64,000 bases of DNA from CAWGGS01 sp046704745 (GCA_046704745.1 JBJKRL010000024.1:124001-188000); one strand, 5' to 3'; shown: positions 9,579 through 19,190, counted from the first letter of the stretch. Notes: generated from the letters alone by a model not told the origin. Translations and numbers: made by a program.

Positions 9579-9787
9579 GGAAAAGGAGTGAATTTTGCAG
9601 TATTTTATGGTATATTATAAGCATTTAATTCGATGTTTTTAACACACTCATACTTTTTCTGTCATTGAAAAAAGTGACCTGGTAGAAGCCCGAGTGACTG
9701 CTGGGGCGATACGATTGCCCCAAAGATTATAAAGCTAAATTGTCGGCCATGGAATTTTTTGTTTGACCGACAAAAAGAGGAGAAAAC

Positions 9788-10660
9788 ATGCAAGTGCGAA
9801 AGGCTGTAATTCCCGTTGCCGGTCTTGGTACACGGTTTCTACCGGCGACGAAAGCCATTCCGAAAGAAATGTTGACCATTGTCGACAGGCCGACCATCCA
9901 ATATATTGTGGAAGAGGTGGTCGCGTCCGGTATAGACCAGATCATATTCGTCACCAGTGAAGGGAAATCCGCCATTGAAAATCATTTCGATTATAATTTT
10001 CATCTCGATTCCGTCTTGCGGGAAAAGAAAAAGACGGTGCTTGGAGAAGAATTGAATATGATTTCTAATCTGATCGATATTGTTTCTGTGCGGCAGAAAA
10101 AACCTTTGGGACTCGGACATGCCATATGGACGGCCCGCCATGTTATCGGAGACGAACCGTTCATGGTGCTTTTAGGGGATGACCTGGTTTTGAGCAAAAT
10201 TCCCTGCGCCAAACAGATGTTGGAACTTTTTGAAGACGTGGGCGAATCAATCATCGCGGTCCAGAGGGTGCCTCACGATCAAACCCACCAGTACGGTATT
10301 GTCGAAGGAGATGAAAATGGACGTCCAAGGACGTTTAGAGTTACCAGAATGGTAGAAAAACCCGCCCCGGGAACGACGGATTCGGATATGGCCATTATTG
10401 GGCGCTATATCCTCATGCCGGAAATTTTTGACCTGTTAAAAAAGACAACTCCTGGTCATGGTGGCGAAATTCAACTGACCGATGCTTTACTTGCCTTGTC
10501 GAAAAAACGTTCGATGTTTGCCTATGAATTCGATGGGATACGTTTTGATGCGGGGGACAAACTCGGCTACCTCAAGGCAAATGTTGCCTACGGGTTACGA
10601 CATACAGAGCTTGGCAAGCAATTCAAAGAACATCTGAAAAAGATCATAGCGGATTTATGA
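9788..10660 (+). CDS. galU: UTP-glucose-1-phosphate uridylyltransferase
   Basis: The 290-residue product shows the GalU signature: VIPVAGLGTRFLPATKAIPK at residues 7-26, the PTIQYIVEE block, and LGDDLV in the nucleotide-binding site. GalU makes UDP-glucose from UTP and glucose-1-phosphate for lipopolysaccharide and other glycans. A strong GAGGAG site precedes the ATG. The upstream gap (9579-9787) holds a small TGGGGC/GCCCCA hairpin at 9702-9722 of unknown meaning. The stop overlaps the priA start by four bases (ATGA), so the two genes are probably co-translated. Confidence 0.96.
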   Translation: MQVRKAVIPVAGLGTRFLPATKAIPKEMLTIVDRPTIQYIVEEVVASGIDQIIFVTSEGKSAIENHFDYNFHLDSVLREKKKTVLGEELNMISNLIDIVSVRQKKPLGLGHAIWTARHVIGDEPFMVLLGDDLVLSKIPCAKQMLELFEDVGESIIAVQRVPHDQTHQYGIVEGDENGRPRTFRVTRMVEKPAPGTTDSDMAIIGRYILMPEIFDLLKKTTPGHGGEIQLTDALLALSKKRSMFAYEFDGIRFDAGDKLGYLKANVAYGLRHTELGKQFKEHLKKIIADL

Positions 10661-13197
10661 TGCGGCTGGAGGTGGCAGTAGCCGCTCCTCTTGAGCACAC
10701 GCTAACCTATCTTTTTACGCCTCAAGATCATTCTCTTTCCGACTCCGATATAGTCGGAAAGAGGGTGTTGGTACCTCTTGGAAGACGAAAGATTACAGGC
10801 TATGTCCTAGGGACGTGTCCTGACGAAGAAGTTGGGTATAACCTAAAATCCGTTCTGGATGTGCTGGATAGCAAACCGCTTTTTCATGCAAACTGCGTTG
10901 ACTTCTTTCGTTGGCTTGCCGGGTATTACCATTTCCCGCTTGGCGAGGTGATAAAGACGGCCCTTCCGTCAGGTCTGACCGTTGGCAGCTTCAAAAACAT
11001 TCAGGTTACCAAGTTCGGGCGCAAGAATGAAGATTTGCTCAATAAATCGGATGAGTCCCCTTGGGTTGTAGATCTTTATAAAAGAGGTTCTCTCTCCGCA
11101 ACCGCCTATAAAAAAATTAATAGTGATAAAGAACAAAAAAAGACACTGGCGGAACTCATTCGGTTTGGCTTTGTCACTGTGTCGGAACAAGTAAAATCGG
11201 ACAGTACCAGAGAAAAACAGGAGGTCTGCTATCGATTTCATCCGGAAATTCAATTTCCTTCGGATATCTTTGTATTTGAGAATGAGACCCTATCGATGCT
11301 TTGGAGATATTTGGAGAAAAAAACAGGAAACCAGGTGAAAAAGACGGAGGCAAAGACTTTTTATATTGCTGGGATAATAAGAAACATATCGGGAAACGAG
11401 CTGGTTCCACAAAAAGATTTGAACAAAGAATATCCTGGAGCAAGCAGGGGCATTCAAGGATTAATCGATAAAAATATAGTTATCAGATCTGTGAAAAGAA
11501 TTTATCGAAATCCGTTTGGCGAACAGCTTATTCATTTCCCTCGGCCGGCCGAATTGTCTCTGGAACAGGAAACGGTGCTTAAGAGAATTACCTCAGCACT
11601 TATAGAAGAGAAATTTAAAGTATTTTTACTTCATGGTGTAACAGGTTCAGGCAAGACAGAGGTGTATCTCAGAGCTGCCGAAAAGACCTTGGCAAAAGGA
11701 AAAGATGTCCTGGTGCTGGTCCCCGAGATTGCTCTGGCAATACAACTGGAATCGCATTTCGTATCTCGATTTGGTGACAAGGTTGCGCTCTTGCATTCAG
11801 GGCTTACAGCCGGAGAAAGATACGATCAATGGTCTCTTGTTGCATCCGGAAAGGCAAAGATCGTTATTGGTGCAAGATCCGCAGTTTTTGCCCCTCTTAT
11901 AAATCCAGGCTTAATTGTTGTGGATGAGGAACACGATCCAGGTTATAAGCAGGATGATTCTCTTCGGTATCATGGTCGTGATGTGGCTATTCTTCGAGCC
12001 CGTACCCACAATGCCGTGGTGGTGCTCGGTTCGGCAACACCTTCAATCAGCAGCTATTATCATGCTAAAACCGGGAAATATTCTTTATTACAGATGGATA
12101 AACGTGTTGCTGGTCGATTGTTACCTAAGGTTTCAATAGTCGATTTACGAAAACCTCAGGTTGCTGCACGGTCGCGAACGATTTTCAGTCCGGAACTTCT
12201 TGAGGCTTTACACACGAATCTCGAACGTAGAGAACAGAGCCTCCTCCTCTTAAATCGAAGAGGATTTTCTTCAACTCTTCTCTGCCGGGAATGCGGTACC
12301 CCTGTCCAATGCCGCCACTGCCACGTATCTTTGGTATATCACAAAAACCGGCAACGTCTTGTCTGTCATTATTGCGGATACAATCTGACTCATAAGCTGA
12401 TATGTTCAAAATGTCTTTCTGATACCCTTGTTCCTGTAGGATTTGGAACGGAAAGGATCGAAGAGGAAGCGCATAATCTTTTTCCCCTGGCACGCATTGC
12501 CCGTTTGGATTCCGATACTGCAAAGGACAGAAAAAGATTCCTGAAGATATTGAGGGCTATGCACCAGCAAGAAATCGATATTCTGGTAGGAACCCAGATG
12601 ATTGCCAAAGGCCATCATTTTCCCCAAGTCACACTGGTCGGAGCAGTTTGGGCGGACGGAGGATTGAATATGCCTGATTTCAAGGCATCCGAGAGGACAT
12701 TTCAGCTACTCTCACAGGCAACAGGGAGAGCGGGTAGGGGCGAAAATCCAGGGAGAGTTCTTATCCAAACAATGCAACCTGATCATTATTCCATAGTGTT
12801 TGCCCGTGATCATCGGTACGAAGATCTTTTTGAACATGAGATAAACATCAGGAAAATCCCAAACTTTCCCCCCTTTGTTCGTCTTATCGTTTTTCTGATC
12901 CATGGGCCAGACGAATCCGATGTGACAAGAACAGCCCAGGCGTTGGCTGAGTGCTGCCGGCAAAGTAAAAACGCTTTATTTTCTCAGGGAAAAGACAGAT
13001 CTCAAATGGAGATTCTTGGCCCGGCTCCGGCACCTTTGGACAGATTAAACGATCAGTTTCGCTGGCAAATCCTTTTAAAGGGATCACAGGTTGAAAATCT
13101 GCATAGGGTCTGCTCAGATGTGCTGGAGAAAAAGAAGCAGAAAACCATCGGCCGGACTTTGGTAACTGTTGATGTTGATCCGGAAAATATGATGTAG
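10657..13197 (+). CDS. priA: primosomal replication protein PriA
   Basis: The 846-residue protein has PriA architecture. A DNA-binding N-terminal domain (about residues 1-110) starts with LEVAVAAPL. Walker A GVTGSGKT lies at 327-334 and DEEH near 423. An eight-cysteine zinc-binding region (C-x2-C, C-x2-C, C-x2-C, C-x2-C, about 543-590) interrupts the helicase lobes. PriA is the 3'-5' helicase that recognises stalled forks and reloads DnaB. About 220 residues separate the N-terminal domain from Walker A, a slightly long, variable linker. The gene is translationally coupled to galU. Its stop lies three bases from the stop of the convergent next gene. Confidence 0.96.
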   Translation: MMRLEVAVAAPLEHTLTYLFTPQDHSLSDSDIVGKRVLVPLGRRKITGYVLGTCPDEEVGYNLKSVLDVLDSKPLFHANCVDFFRWLAGYYHFPLGEVIKTALPSGLTVGSFKNIQVTKFGRKNEDLLNKSDESPWVVDLYKRGSLSATAYKKINSDKEQKKTLAELIRFGFVTVSEQVKSDSTREKQEVCYRFHPEIQFPSDIFVFENETLSMLWRYLEKKTGNQVKKTEAKTFYIAGIIRNISGNELVPQKDLNKEYPGASRGIQGLIDKNIVIRSVKRIYRNPFGEQLIHFPRPAELSLEQETVLKRITSALIEEKFKVFLLHGVTGSGKTEVYLRAAEKTLAKGKDVLVLVPEIALAIQLESHFVSRFGDKVALLHSGLTAGERYDQWSLVASGKAKIVIGARSAVFAPLINPGLIVVDEEHDPGYKQDDSLRYHGRDVAILRARTHNAVVVLGSATPSISSYYHAKTGKYSLLQMDKRVAGRLLPKVSIVDLRKPQVAARSRTIFSPELLEALHTNLERREQSLLLLNRRGFSSTLLCRECGTPVQCRHCHVSLVYHKNRQRLVCHYCGYNLTHKLICSKCLSDTLVPVGFGTERIEEEAHNLFPLARIARLDSDTAKDRKRFLKILRAMHQQEIDILVGTQMIAKGHHFPQVTLVGAVWADGGLNMPDFKASERTFQLLSQATGRAGRGENPGRVLIQTMQPDHYSIVFARDHRYEDLFEHEINIRKIPNFPPFVRLIVFLIHGPDESDVTRTAQALAECCRQSKNALFSQGKDRSQMEILGPAPAPLDRLNDQFRWQILLKGSQVENLHRVCSDVLEKKKQKTIGRTLVTVDVDPENMM

Positions 13198-13199
13198 AG

Positions 13200-13913
13200 T
13201 TATTCTGCTATATTATCATCGGAGTCGGGAAAGAAAAGACACCTCAGGGATCGAAGATCGTCGTCTATTTCCATGTGAAGAATTTGGGCCAGGGCGTTTA
13301 AAATGACAATCGCATTTCGATCGGCATCAAGATGAGAGGCATGTTTGATCCGGTCTAAAATTCCCTTATTGACCTCTTCAATTTTTTCATAATACGATTT
13401 TACGTTTTTTAAGAAAAAGTCACAGGTTTTTCCCTGCTGATAGAGAAAATACTGGCGTAAAAGATAGACGGAAACTGAGCGGAACATGGCTTCGTCGACC
13501 GTAGCAAAGGGGAGGTGAAACCGTGCCATTGGTTTTAAGATATCCATGGTAGGACAGCCGCTTGTGGCCATGATGATTCCCATAATGGAACTGAGGCCGT
13601 CCTGGACGAGGGTATTTTTTGTTACGGTTCTTTCTGTGGTGACACAGGAAACAGTGCAGGCTTCATGTGATACGATATCTTTAAATGCCGTTACCAGCTC
13701 GGAGATATTCACTGCAATGGGACAGTAGTCCAAATCTCCACTCTCCAAAGTACAGCAGTTGCATTGGTGATAACCTTTTTGGGTCCAATCAGGACGGCTG
13801 TGTACTGTTGATCTGAAAAGTAATGTTTTTGCATCCAGTTGAATCAGAAACCTTTTTTTTGTTCCATTAGGAAAATCAAAGCAATATTTATATGTGATAT
13901 CCGGAGTATTCAT
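13200..13913 (-). CDS. uncharacterised cysteine-containing protein (possibly DUF6901)
   Basis: The 237-residue protein has no function I can assign. The N-terminal third contains a YKYCFDFPNG segment, DWTQKGYHQCNCC (cysteines 51, 53 and 54) and DYCP (cysteine 64), with two more cysteines in EACTVSC. That spacing suggests a small metal site or disulfide-sensitive fold. The rest is helical and ends in an acidic tail. The pattern reminds me of DUF6901 proteins of Desulfobacterota, but this is recall, not a search. It is followed on the same strand by an HDOD-GGDEF gene whose own promoter is upstream, so co-regulation is only possible, not shown. Confidence 0.75.
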   Translation of the reverse strand: MNTPDITYKYCFDFPNGTKKRFLIQLDAKTLLFRSTVHSRPDWTQKGYHQCNCCTLESGDLDYCPIAVNISELVTAFKDIVSHEACTVSCVTTERTVTKNTLVQDGLSSIMGIIMATSGCPTMDILKPMARFHLPFATVDEAMFRSVSVYLLRQYFLYQQGKTCDFFLKNVKSYYEKIEEVNKGILDRIKHASHLDADRNAIVILNALAQILHMEIDDDLRSLRCLFFPDSDDNIAE

Positions 13914-14049
13914 TGATTCCTGTCCTGATGCAGTAGAGAAGCGGCATTAGTATTGCAATGTGAATCGTTCTTGGGACACTTTTTTTATTTTCTCGAGCGG
14001 ATCTCGCATTTTTTCTTCTTGGAAGAGAACTATTTGCTGGTTCTTTTTG

Positions 14050-15600
14050 CTAGAATTTAAACCATTTTTTCTTAGGTGTAAAGAGAATGACTTTATTACG
14101 TCCCTGGTTTTTTGCATTATAGAGTGCCGTGTCTGCCATATTGATAAATTGGTTTTTGGAAAAATGGTCTTCAATAGCCGGTTGACTGCTGGCGAGACCA
14201 AAACTTGCTGTAACTTTATATGGCTGGCGGTCTTGTTCAAAATTAGTTGTTTCAATAATCTCCCTTAATTTTTCACCAACTACAAGACCATCGTTACTGT
14301 CGGTCTCTGGAAGAATAATAACGAATTCTTCGCCGCCATATCGAGCAAGAGTATCATATTTGCGTAAATTTTCTCGAAGAATCCTTGCAAATTCTTTTAG
14401 TATAAAGTCGCCGACCTGATGCCCGTGGGTGTCATTAAAGACTTTGAAGTGGTCTATATCTATAAGCAGAAGTGAGATATATCCGCCATTACGAATGGAT
14501 CGATTGATTTCCTGGTCGAGGGTATTCTGAAAAAATCTATGATTATATACTTCGGTAAGGCCGTCTATGTTGGCGAGATTATTTAGGAGTTTATTTTTTT
14601 CCTCAAGTTCCTTGGTAAGTTTCTCCAAGGCTATCTTCGCTTCTATCAACTGTTTATTCATTTGAGCATAATCAAGATTCATCAAACTCAAACGAATATT
14701 GGCCTCTTGTAGGATTTCCTGGACTGATTTTGTATTCTGGATGGCCAATCCGAAATATTCACCAGCCTGTTCTACTCGAGAATGAATCTCGTTAATTATT
14801 TTATCGATTTGTTCATTCTTAAGCCCAAGAAGCTTTTTCGCCTCTTTTTTAAATTGCCTATGGTATTCTTCAGGAGTTTGGGAGAAAAGTATATTGACTA
14901 GAAGATCTGATAGGTAGACTGCCTTTGTTGTTTGTATGATTTTCTGGTTGTCTCCCTGGTAAGATAAGGGATCGTGATGATAAAGAATCGGCTCAAGCAA
15001 AATCTCAGGAAATCCCCAATGCTTTGCTACCTCGTTACCAATATAGCAATGGTCTATGCCGAAAGTAGCTATCTCCGTATCCAGATGGTTGGTTTGATCC
15101 TTTTCCATACTTTCAAGAACAACGTCATACTTATCCGGGAAAGTTCTTGCCAGAATCAATTCGCCCAGATTTTGTAAAAGACCGGAAACGAATATTTCCT
15201 CCGTATCAGCGTCATTGACCTGTTCCAAAATCAACCGCGCAGCGACCGCTGAGGCCAAGGATTGCTCCCAGAACTTCTCGAAATTAAACCGGCTTGTTTT
15301 TTTTCCGGTTTTGATGGTGAGAAAGGAAAAGGACAGAACCAGGCTCCGAACAGCATTTGTGCCCAAAATTGAGACGGCCTGTTGGATGGAACCGATCTGC
15401 TGCGGAAAACTATAGAATGCCGAGTTGGAAACCTTGAGGATCTTTGCCGACAAAGAAATATCGCGCGATACAAGGTCGGCGATGTCGGAAAGTGTTGTAT
15501 CTTCCCTCGAGGTCATGGAAATGAGTTTGGAGGCAACGGTCGGCAAAGTCGGTAGTTCATCGGAGCTGAGTACTGCTTTCAGCAGTTCTTCTTTTTGCAT
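14050..15600 (-). CDS. HDOD-GGDEF signalling protein (diguanylate cyclase)
   Basis: The 516 residues combine two signalling modules. An HDOD domain fills about residues 1-210 (ELPTLPTVASKLI near the start, ISLSAKILKVSNSAFY next). A helical linker with heptad-like spacing follows at about 290-345. A GGDEF domain makes up the rest. The active motif is YGGEEF, and RKYD five residues earlier is an intact inhibitory I-site, so the domain should make cyclic di-GMP under feedback inhibition. There is no signal peptide or membrane segment, so it is cytoplasmic. What the HDOD domain senses is unknown. A TATAAT promoter lies upstream at 15730-15759. Confidence 0.93.
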   Translation of the reverse strand: MQKEELLKAVLSSDELPTLPTVASKLISMTSREDTTLSDIADLVSRDISLSAKILKVSNSAFYSFPQQIGSIQQAVSILGTNAVRSLVLSFSFLTIKTGKKTSRFNFEKFWEQSLASAVAARLILEQVNDADTEEIFVSGLLQNLGELILARTFPDKYDVVLESMEKDQTNHLDTEIATFGIDHCYIGNEVAKHWGFPEILLEPILYHHDPLSYQGDNQKIIQTTKAVYLSDLLVNILFSQTPEEYHRQFKKEAKKLLGLKNEQIDKIINEIHSRVEQAGEYFGLAIQNTKSVQEILQEANIRLSLMNLDYAQMNKQLIEAKIALEKLTKELEEKNKLLNNLANIDGLTEVYNHRFFQNTLDQEINRSIRNGGYISLLLIDIDHFKVFNDTHGHQVGDFILKEFARILRENLRKYDTLARYGGEEFVIILPETDSNDGLVVGEKLREIIETTNFEQDRQPYKVTASFGLASSQPAIEDHFSKNQFINMADTALYNAKNQGRNKVILFTPKKKWFKF

Positions 15601-15729
15601 GGTCTTTTAGCTTATGGAAAAGGATTAATATGATAAAATATCAACGTATCAGTTGTTTTACTGAATTGGTTAGGGAATATAAAAAAATTAATAAGTTAAA
15701 TGTGGATGTATTTTGCCGTATCCCAACGG

Positions 15730-15759
15730 ATTATAGCTTTTTTATTACTTGAGATGCAA
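15730..15759 (-). promoter_or_regulatory. promoter of the HDOD-GGDEF gene
   Basis: On the minus strand TTGCAT (15754-15759) and a perfect TATAAT (15730-15735) are 18 bases apart. Transcription would begin near 15723, about 120 bases before the ATG. The structured RNA candidate at 15780-15948 therefore lies outside this transcript. Confidence 0.5.
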
Positions 15760-15779
15760 GTATTGAGGCAAAGAAACAG

Positions 15780-15948
15780 GATCCGGTTTCCGTAATTTTC
15801 TATCTGGGTATCATTGAAACTCAGTCTATCTGAATGGAAAGGGGAGAACTGTTCGTGTTTCGGGTCTCTGCAGTCTGAATGGCATAAGTGTTGCCCCAAG
15901 TGATGGGTTTATGGCGTCACGGGAAACGAATAGTTCTCCCCCTGGATC
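15780..15948 (+). ncRNA. structured RNA candidate (three-way junction), unassigned
   Basis: The sequence folds as a three-helix junction. P1 pairs GATCCGG (15780-15786) with CTGGATC (15942-15948). P2 pairs TTCC/GGAA (15788-15791, 15836-15839) and CTGGGT/ACTCAG (15804-15809, 15819-15824). P3 is a long arm, 15841-15861 with 15923-15941, starting GGGGAGAACT. Each helix has one pair that is G-U on the plus strand but C-A on the minus strand, which favours plus-strand transcription. I do not recognise a known riboswitch or sRNA family. No convincing plus-strand promoter or terminator was found, so expression is unproven. Confidence 0.4.
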
Positions 15949-16260
15949 AAGTACCTGAACATTAGTGGTAAGCAGAATTTTTGATGGTTCGGCCGGGTTA
16001 AAAGTATATTTTTAAAAGTATGAGGAGCTATTTGGTGATAGAAATCATTTCCGGCTGCTGCCTAAACTGATGAGAAATCCCGGTAAGGCTTCATGAGACA
16101 GCAGGCCTGCCTAGGAAAGCCTCTTTAAGACCTTTTCATTGCGTTCTAAAAGACCCCCAAACCTCTGGTTAAAGATAGGCACGCTTTGGCTGGATGAGCC
16201 TTATTTCCTATCGTTATTGAACAGATTGTCTCGGGACCGAAAGATGTTGATAGCATGTTC
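15949..16260. other. intergenic remainder, no gene seen
   Basis: The 312 bases between the RNA candidate and the kamA-family stop contain no supported gene. A hairpin AGGCTT/AAGCCT (16086-16091 with 16117-16122) encloses the palindrome GCAGGCCTGC (16101-16110). It is followed on the plus strand by a weak T-rich stretch and could end a plus-strand transcript, but the evidence is poor. Confidence 0.4.
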
Positions 16261-17310
16261 TCAGATTGCTTCTCCAGCTTCCGGATATGTGCAAATTTCT
16301 CCACAGTAGTTTTTAAAGATAAGATGAGTCCCCTTGGCCAGGATAAAGTCAGGAGAAAGGGGGATTTTTCCTTTTCCGCCTGGAGCATCAAGAGCGAGAG
16401 TTGGAATAGCCATTCCAGAAACCTTACCTGTCAGGGAGCGAATAATGTTGATGCCTGTTTCCGTGGACGTGCGAAAATGGTTGGTGCCACGTGTTAAGTC
16501 AGCTTGAAAAAGATAGTAGGGCTTTACTCGTATTCTGAGAAGAGAGCGCATAAGGGATAGGATTACAGTGGGATCGTCGTTTATTCCCTTTAAAAGAACG
16601 GTCTGACATCCCAATGGTATTCCTGCATCAGCCAACAAACCACAGGCAATAGCAGCCTCTCTTGTTACCTCTGTTGGATGATTAAAATGCGTATTAATGT
16701 AAATCGGATGAAATTTTTTCAAGATGGAAGCCAGTTTTTTGGTTACCCGCATGGGCAAAGTAGAAGGAACCCGGGTACCGATTCGGATTATTTCAATGGA
16801 AGGAATCCGGCGTAAGTTTTTTAATAGTTCTTCTAAAATCTCGTCGTCCAGTAACAAAGGATCCCCTCCGGATACAAGGACATCCTTAATTTCGGGAGTT
16901 TTTTTTAGATAATCGAGTCCAGCACGAATGGTATCGGAGCAGATGGACATTTTTAATGTTCCAACCTTTCGTTTTCTGGTACAGAACCGACAGTACATTG
17001 CACATTGATTGCTTACCAAAAAAAGCGCTCTATCTGGATAACGATGGACAAGATTAGGTACAGGACTCAGGTCTTCTTCACCCAGGGGATCCTCTATACA
17101 AATATTATCCGTTAGTTCTGCTGGGTCGGGAACGGCCTGTTTCCAGAGAGGGTAACCGGAAATCTTGATAAGATTTAAAAAATATGGATTAATACGCATC
17201 GGAAAGTTTGCTATTACATCCTCCAATGCTGTATCATTGCAATTTAAATATTTTTGCAGATCTGAATATGTTGTGATACTTTCCTGCAGTATGTCTTTCC
17301 AATGTGTCAT
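16261..17310 (-). CDS. KamA-family radical SAM protein (lysine 2,3-aminomutase-like)
   Basis: The 349-residue product has the radical SAM cluster C103-x3-C107-x2-C110 and the following VLVSGGDPLLL motif. The C-terminal DAPGGKGKIPL block holds the likely PLP-binding lysine (K315). Lysine 2,3-aminomutase makes beta-lysine, an osmolyte precursor in anaerobes. The protein is shorter than clostridial KamA (about 416), closer to the size of EpmB, but EpmB lacks the DAPGGGGK-type motif seen here. No beta-lysine acetyltransferase (AblB) or EpmA gene is adjacent, so the substrate is open. It diverges from the malic enzyme gene across 88 bases. Confidence 0.85.
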   Translation of the reverse strand: MTHWKDILQESITTYSDLQKYLNCNDTALEDVIANFPMRINPYFLNLIKISGYPLWKQAVPDPAELTDNICIEDPLGEEDLSPVPNLVHRYPDRALFLVSNQCAMYCRFCTRKRKVGTLKMSICSDTIRAGLDYLKKTPEIKDVLVSGGDPLLLDDEILEELLKNLRRIPSIEIIRIGTRVPSTLPMRVTKKLASILKKFHPIYINTHFNHPTEVTREAAIACGLLADAGIPLGCQTVLLKGINDDPTVILSLMRSLLRIRVKPYYLFQADLTRGTNHFRTSTETGINIIRSLTGKVSGMAIPTLALDAPGGKGKIPLSPDFILAKGTHLIFKNYCGEICTYPEAGEAI

Positions 17311-17398
17311 GGCAAGTCATTATGGAGCATAGTTATCTGCTTGTCAATCGGACATGCAGTTATAATAGAATTGAAGAAAATAAAATAGGGAAAGAACC

Positions 17399-19141
17399 AT
17401 GACTGAGCACGAATACCGTTTCAAGTACGATGAGTATGGGAATACTCAAGAGATTCTGGTTTATGGAAGCGGTGCTTCCATTCATTCCATCAGTTTTGTC
17501 AACAAAGGTACCGCTTTTAATCTTGCAGAGAGAAAACAGCTTGGCCTTGAGGCGGCCTTACCTCCTGCTGTTCGAGATCTCCAACACCAAGTTGATGCGA
17601 CAATAGGTAAGGTTGATGCGAGGCCGGATGACGTCCAGAAATTTATCTATATTCGGTCATTGTTCGATCGAAATGTAACATTGGCCCATGCTCTTATCCA
17701 AAATAATATTGAGAAATACATCGGAATTATCTACACACCGACCATAGAACTTGCGGTAAAGCAGTATTCGTCCATGTTCAGACAAGCTAACGGTCTGCAT
17801 TTTTATCCAGGCAATATCGATAACGCAGAAAATATCCTGCGACAGTTTTTGCATAGGGATATCAGGATAGCCGTCGTCACAGATAATCAGGGAATAATGG
17901 GTTTGGGTGACCAGGGCGCGGGGGGGATCGCCATTTGCCTTGGTAAACTGATGCTTTACACCCAAGGTGCAGGGATAGCCCCATGGCATTGTCTGCCTAT
18001 TTCTCTCGATGTTGGAACTAACAATAAGGCTCTTTTGACGGATAATGAGTATCTTGGTTGGCGGCATGAACGACTTCAGGGTGAAGAGTATCTGAAATTC
18101 ATCGGTCGTTTTGCCCGAGCATTTAGAAACGTCTTTCCCAATGCCATATGCCAGTGGGAAGATTTTTCCAAACAGAATGCGTACAGCATTCGTGATGCCT
18201 TTTCTGATGACCTGATCTCATTCAACGAAGATATCCAGGGAACTGGAGCAGTAACCCTTGCTGCAATCTTCACAGCTATGAGAATCAAAAATGAGCAGTT
18301 AAAAGATCAGGTTTTTCTTATCCATGGTGCTGGTACGTGCGGTGTTGGTATTGCCGAACAGATTGTGCTTGCTTTACAGGAAGAAGGTCTGAACGAGAAA
18401 CAGGCAAAAGACCGAATTTTTGTCATCGATTCAAAGGGAGTTGTGAGAAACGATAGAGATAATGAACTCTATAAAATGAGATTTGCCAAAGATCCCGGGC
18501 AGTATCCATGGTTATTGGATGAGGGGATGAGCCTTGATGATATCGTTCGGCAGGTAGGTGCCACTGTACTTATCGGGACCTCGGGGCAAGGAGGTTGTGT
18601 TGGATGTTTTACCGAGGAAGTTATCAAAGAAGTAGCAAGAAATACCGAGCGGCCTGTGATTCTGCCGTTATCGAATCCCATACCTGTTATCGAAGCACTG
18701 CCGTCAGATATTTATAACTGGACCGATGGTAAGGCCCTGGTTGCAACCGGAAGTCCTTTTGAACCTTATGTGCATAACGAAAAAATCCACAGGACTGCCC
18801 ACTGCAGTAACGCTTTGGTTTTCCCTGGTGTCGGATTGGGTATTCTTGCCTCGGGCGCCAGAGAGGTCTTGCCAAGCTTTTTTACAGCCGCAGCGCATGC
18901 CGTTTCCGATTATGTTTTGAAAGATTGCATGGAAGAGGGCCGTCTTGTTCCGACAGTTGGTAAATTAAAAGAAGTCAGTTTGAAGGTTGCGCTTGCAGTA
19001 GCAATGTGCGCCGTTCATGAAGGGGTAAGCAAACCCTGCGTTTATTCTCGTTTCAAGCATGAAAATGATGAGGCGAGAATGAAGGAATTGATCACAAAAA
19101 TGCGTTGGGAACCTGATTATCTGCCGCTGATTGCAATGTAG
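17399..19141 (+). CDS. NAD(P)-dependent malic enzyme
   Basis: The 580-residue length and motifs match the large (eukaryote-like/SfcA) malic enzyme class. Visible are IYTPTIELAVKQYS near residue 116, VVTDNQGIMGLGDQGAGG near residue 158 with the catalytic and metal region, IQGTGAVTLA, and the dinucleotide-binding HGAGTCGVGIAEQI. The C-terminal half keeps LSNPIPVIEALPSD. The enzyme decarboxylates malate to pyruvate, linking C4 acids and pyruvate. Cofactor preference is not read from sequence here. AGGG eight bases upstream supports the ATG. A perfect TATAAT stands at 17361-17366 but has no good -35. A strong terminator follows the gene. Confidence 0.95.
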   Translation: MTEHEYRFKYDEYGNTQEILVYGSGASIHSISFVNKGTAFNLAERKQLGLEAALPPAVRDLQHQVDATIGKVDARPDDVQKFIYIRSLFDRNVTLAHALIQNNIEKYIGIIYTPTIELAVKQYSSMFRQANGLHFYPGNIDNAENILRQFLHRDIRIAVVTDNQGIMGLGDQGAGGIAICLGKLMLYTQGAGIAPWHCLPISLDVGTNNKALLTDNEYLGWRHERLQGEEYLKFIGRFARAFRNVFPNAICQWEDFSKQNAYSIRDAFSDDLISFNEDIQGTGAVTLAAIFTAMRIKNEQLKDQVFLIHGAGTCGVGIAEQIVLALQEEGLNEKQAKDRIFVIDSKGVVRNDRDNELYKMRFAKDPGQYPWLLDEGMSLDDIVRQVGATVLIGTSGQGGCVGCFTEEVIKEVARNTERPVILPLSNPIPVIEALPSDIYNWTDGKALVATGSPFEPYVHNEKIHRTAHCSNALVFPGVGLGILASGAREVLPSFFTAAAHAVSDYVLKDCMEEGRLVPTVGKLKEVSLKVALAVAMCAVHEGVSKPCVYSRFKHENDEARMKELITKMRWEPDYLPLIAM

Positions 19142-19190
19142 TTCGAAAGAAAGATTTATATCATTTGCCGGGAAATGATTTTGTAAAAAA

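Noticed and set aside
15696..15899. 67-codon minus-strand frame over the structured RNA region
   Set aside because: It has no ribosome-binding site, a composition unlike neighbouring proteins, and lies across the paired helices.
16261..17310. Assignment of the KamA-family protein as EF-P lysine aminomutase EpmB
   Set aside because: The length is similar, but the C-terminal DAPGGKGK motif is that of lysine 2,3-aminomutase and not of EpmB as I recall it, and no EpmA or efp gene is adjacent.
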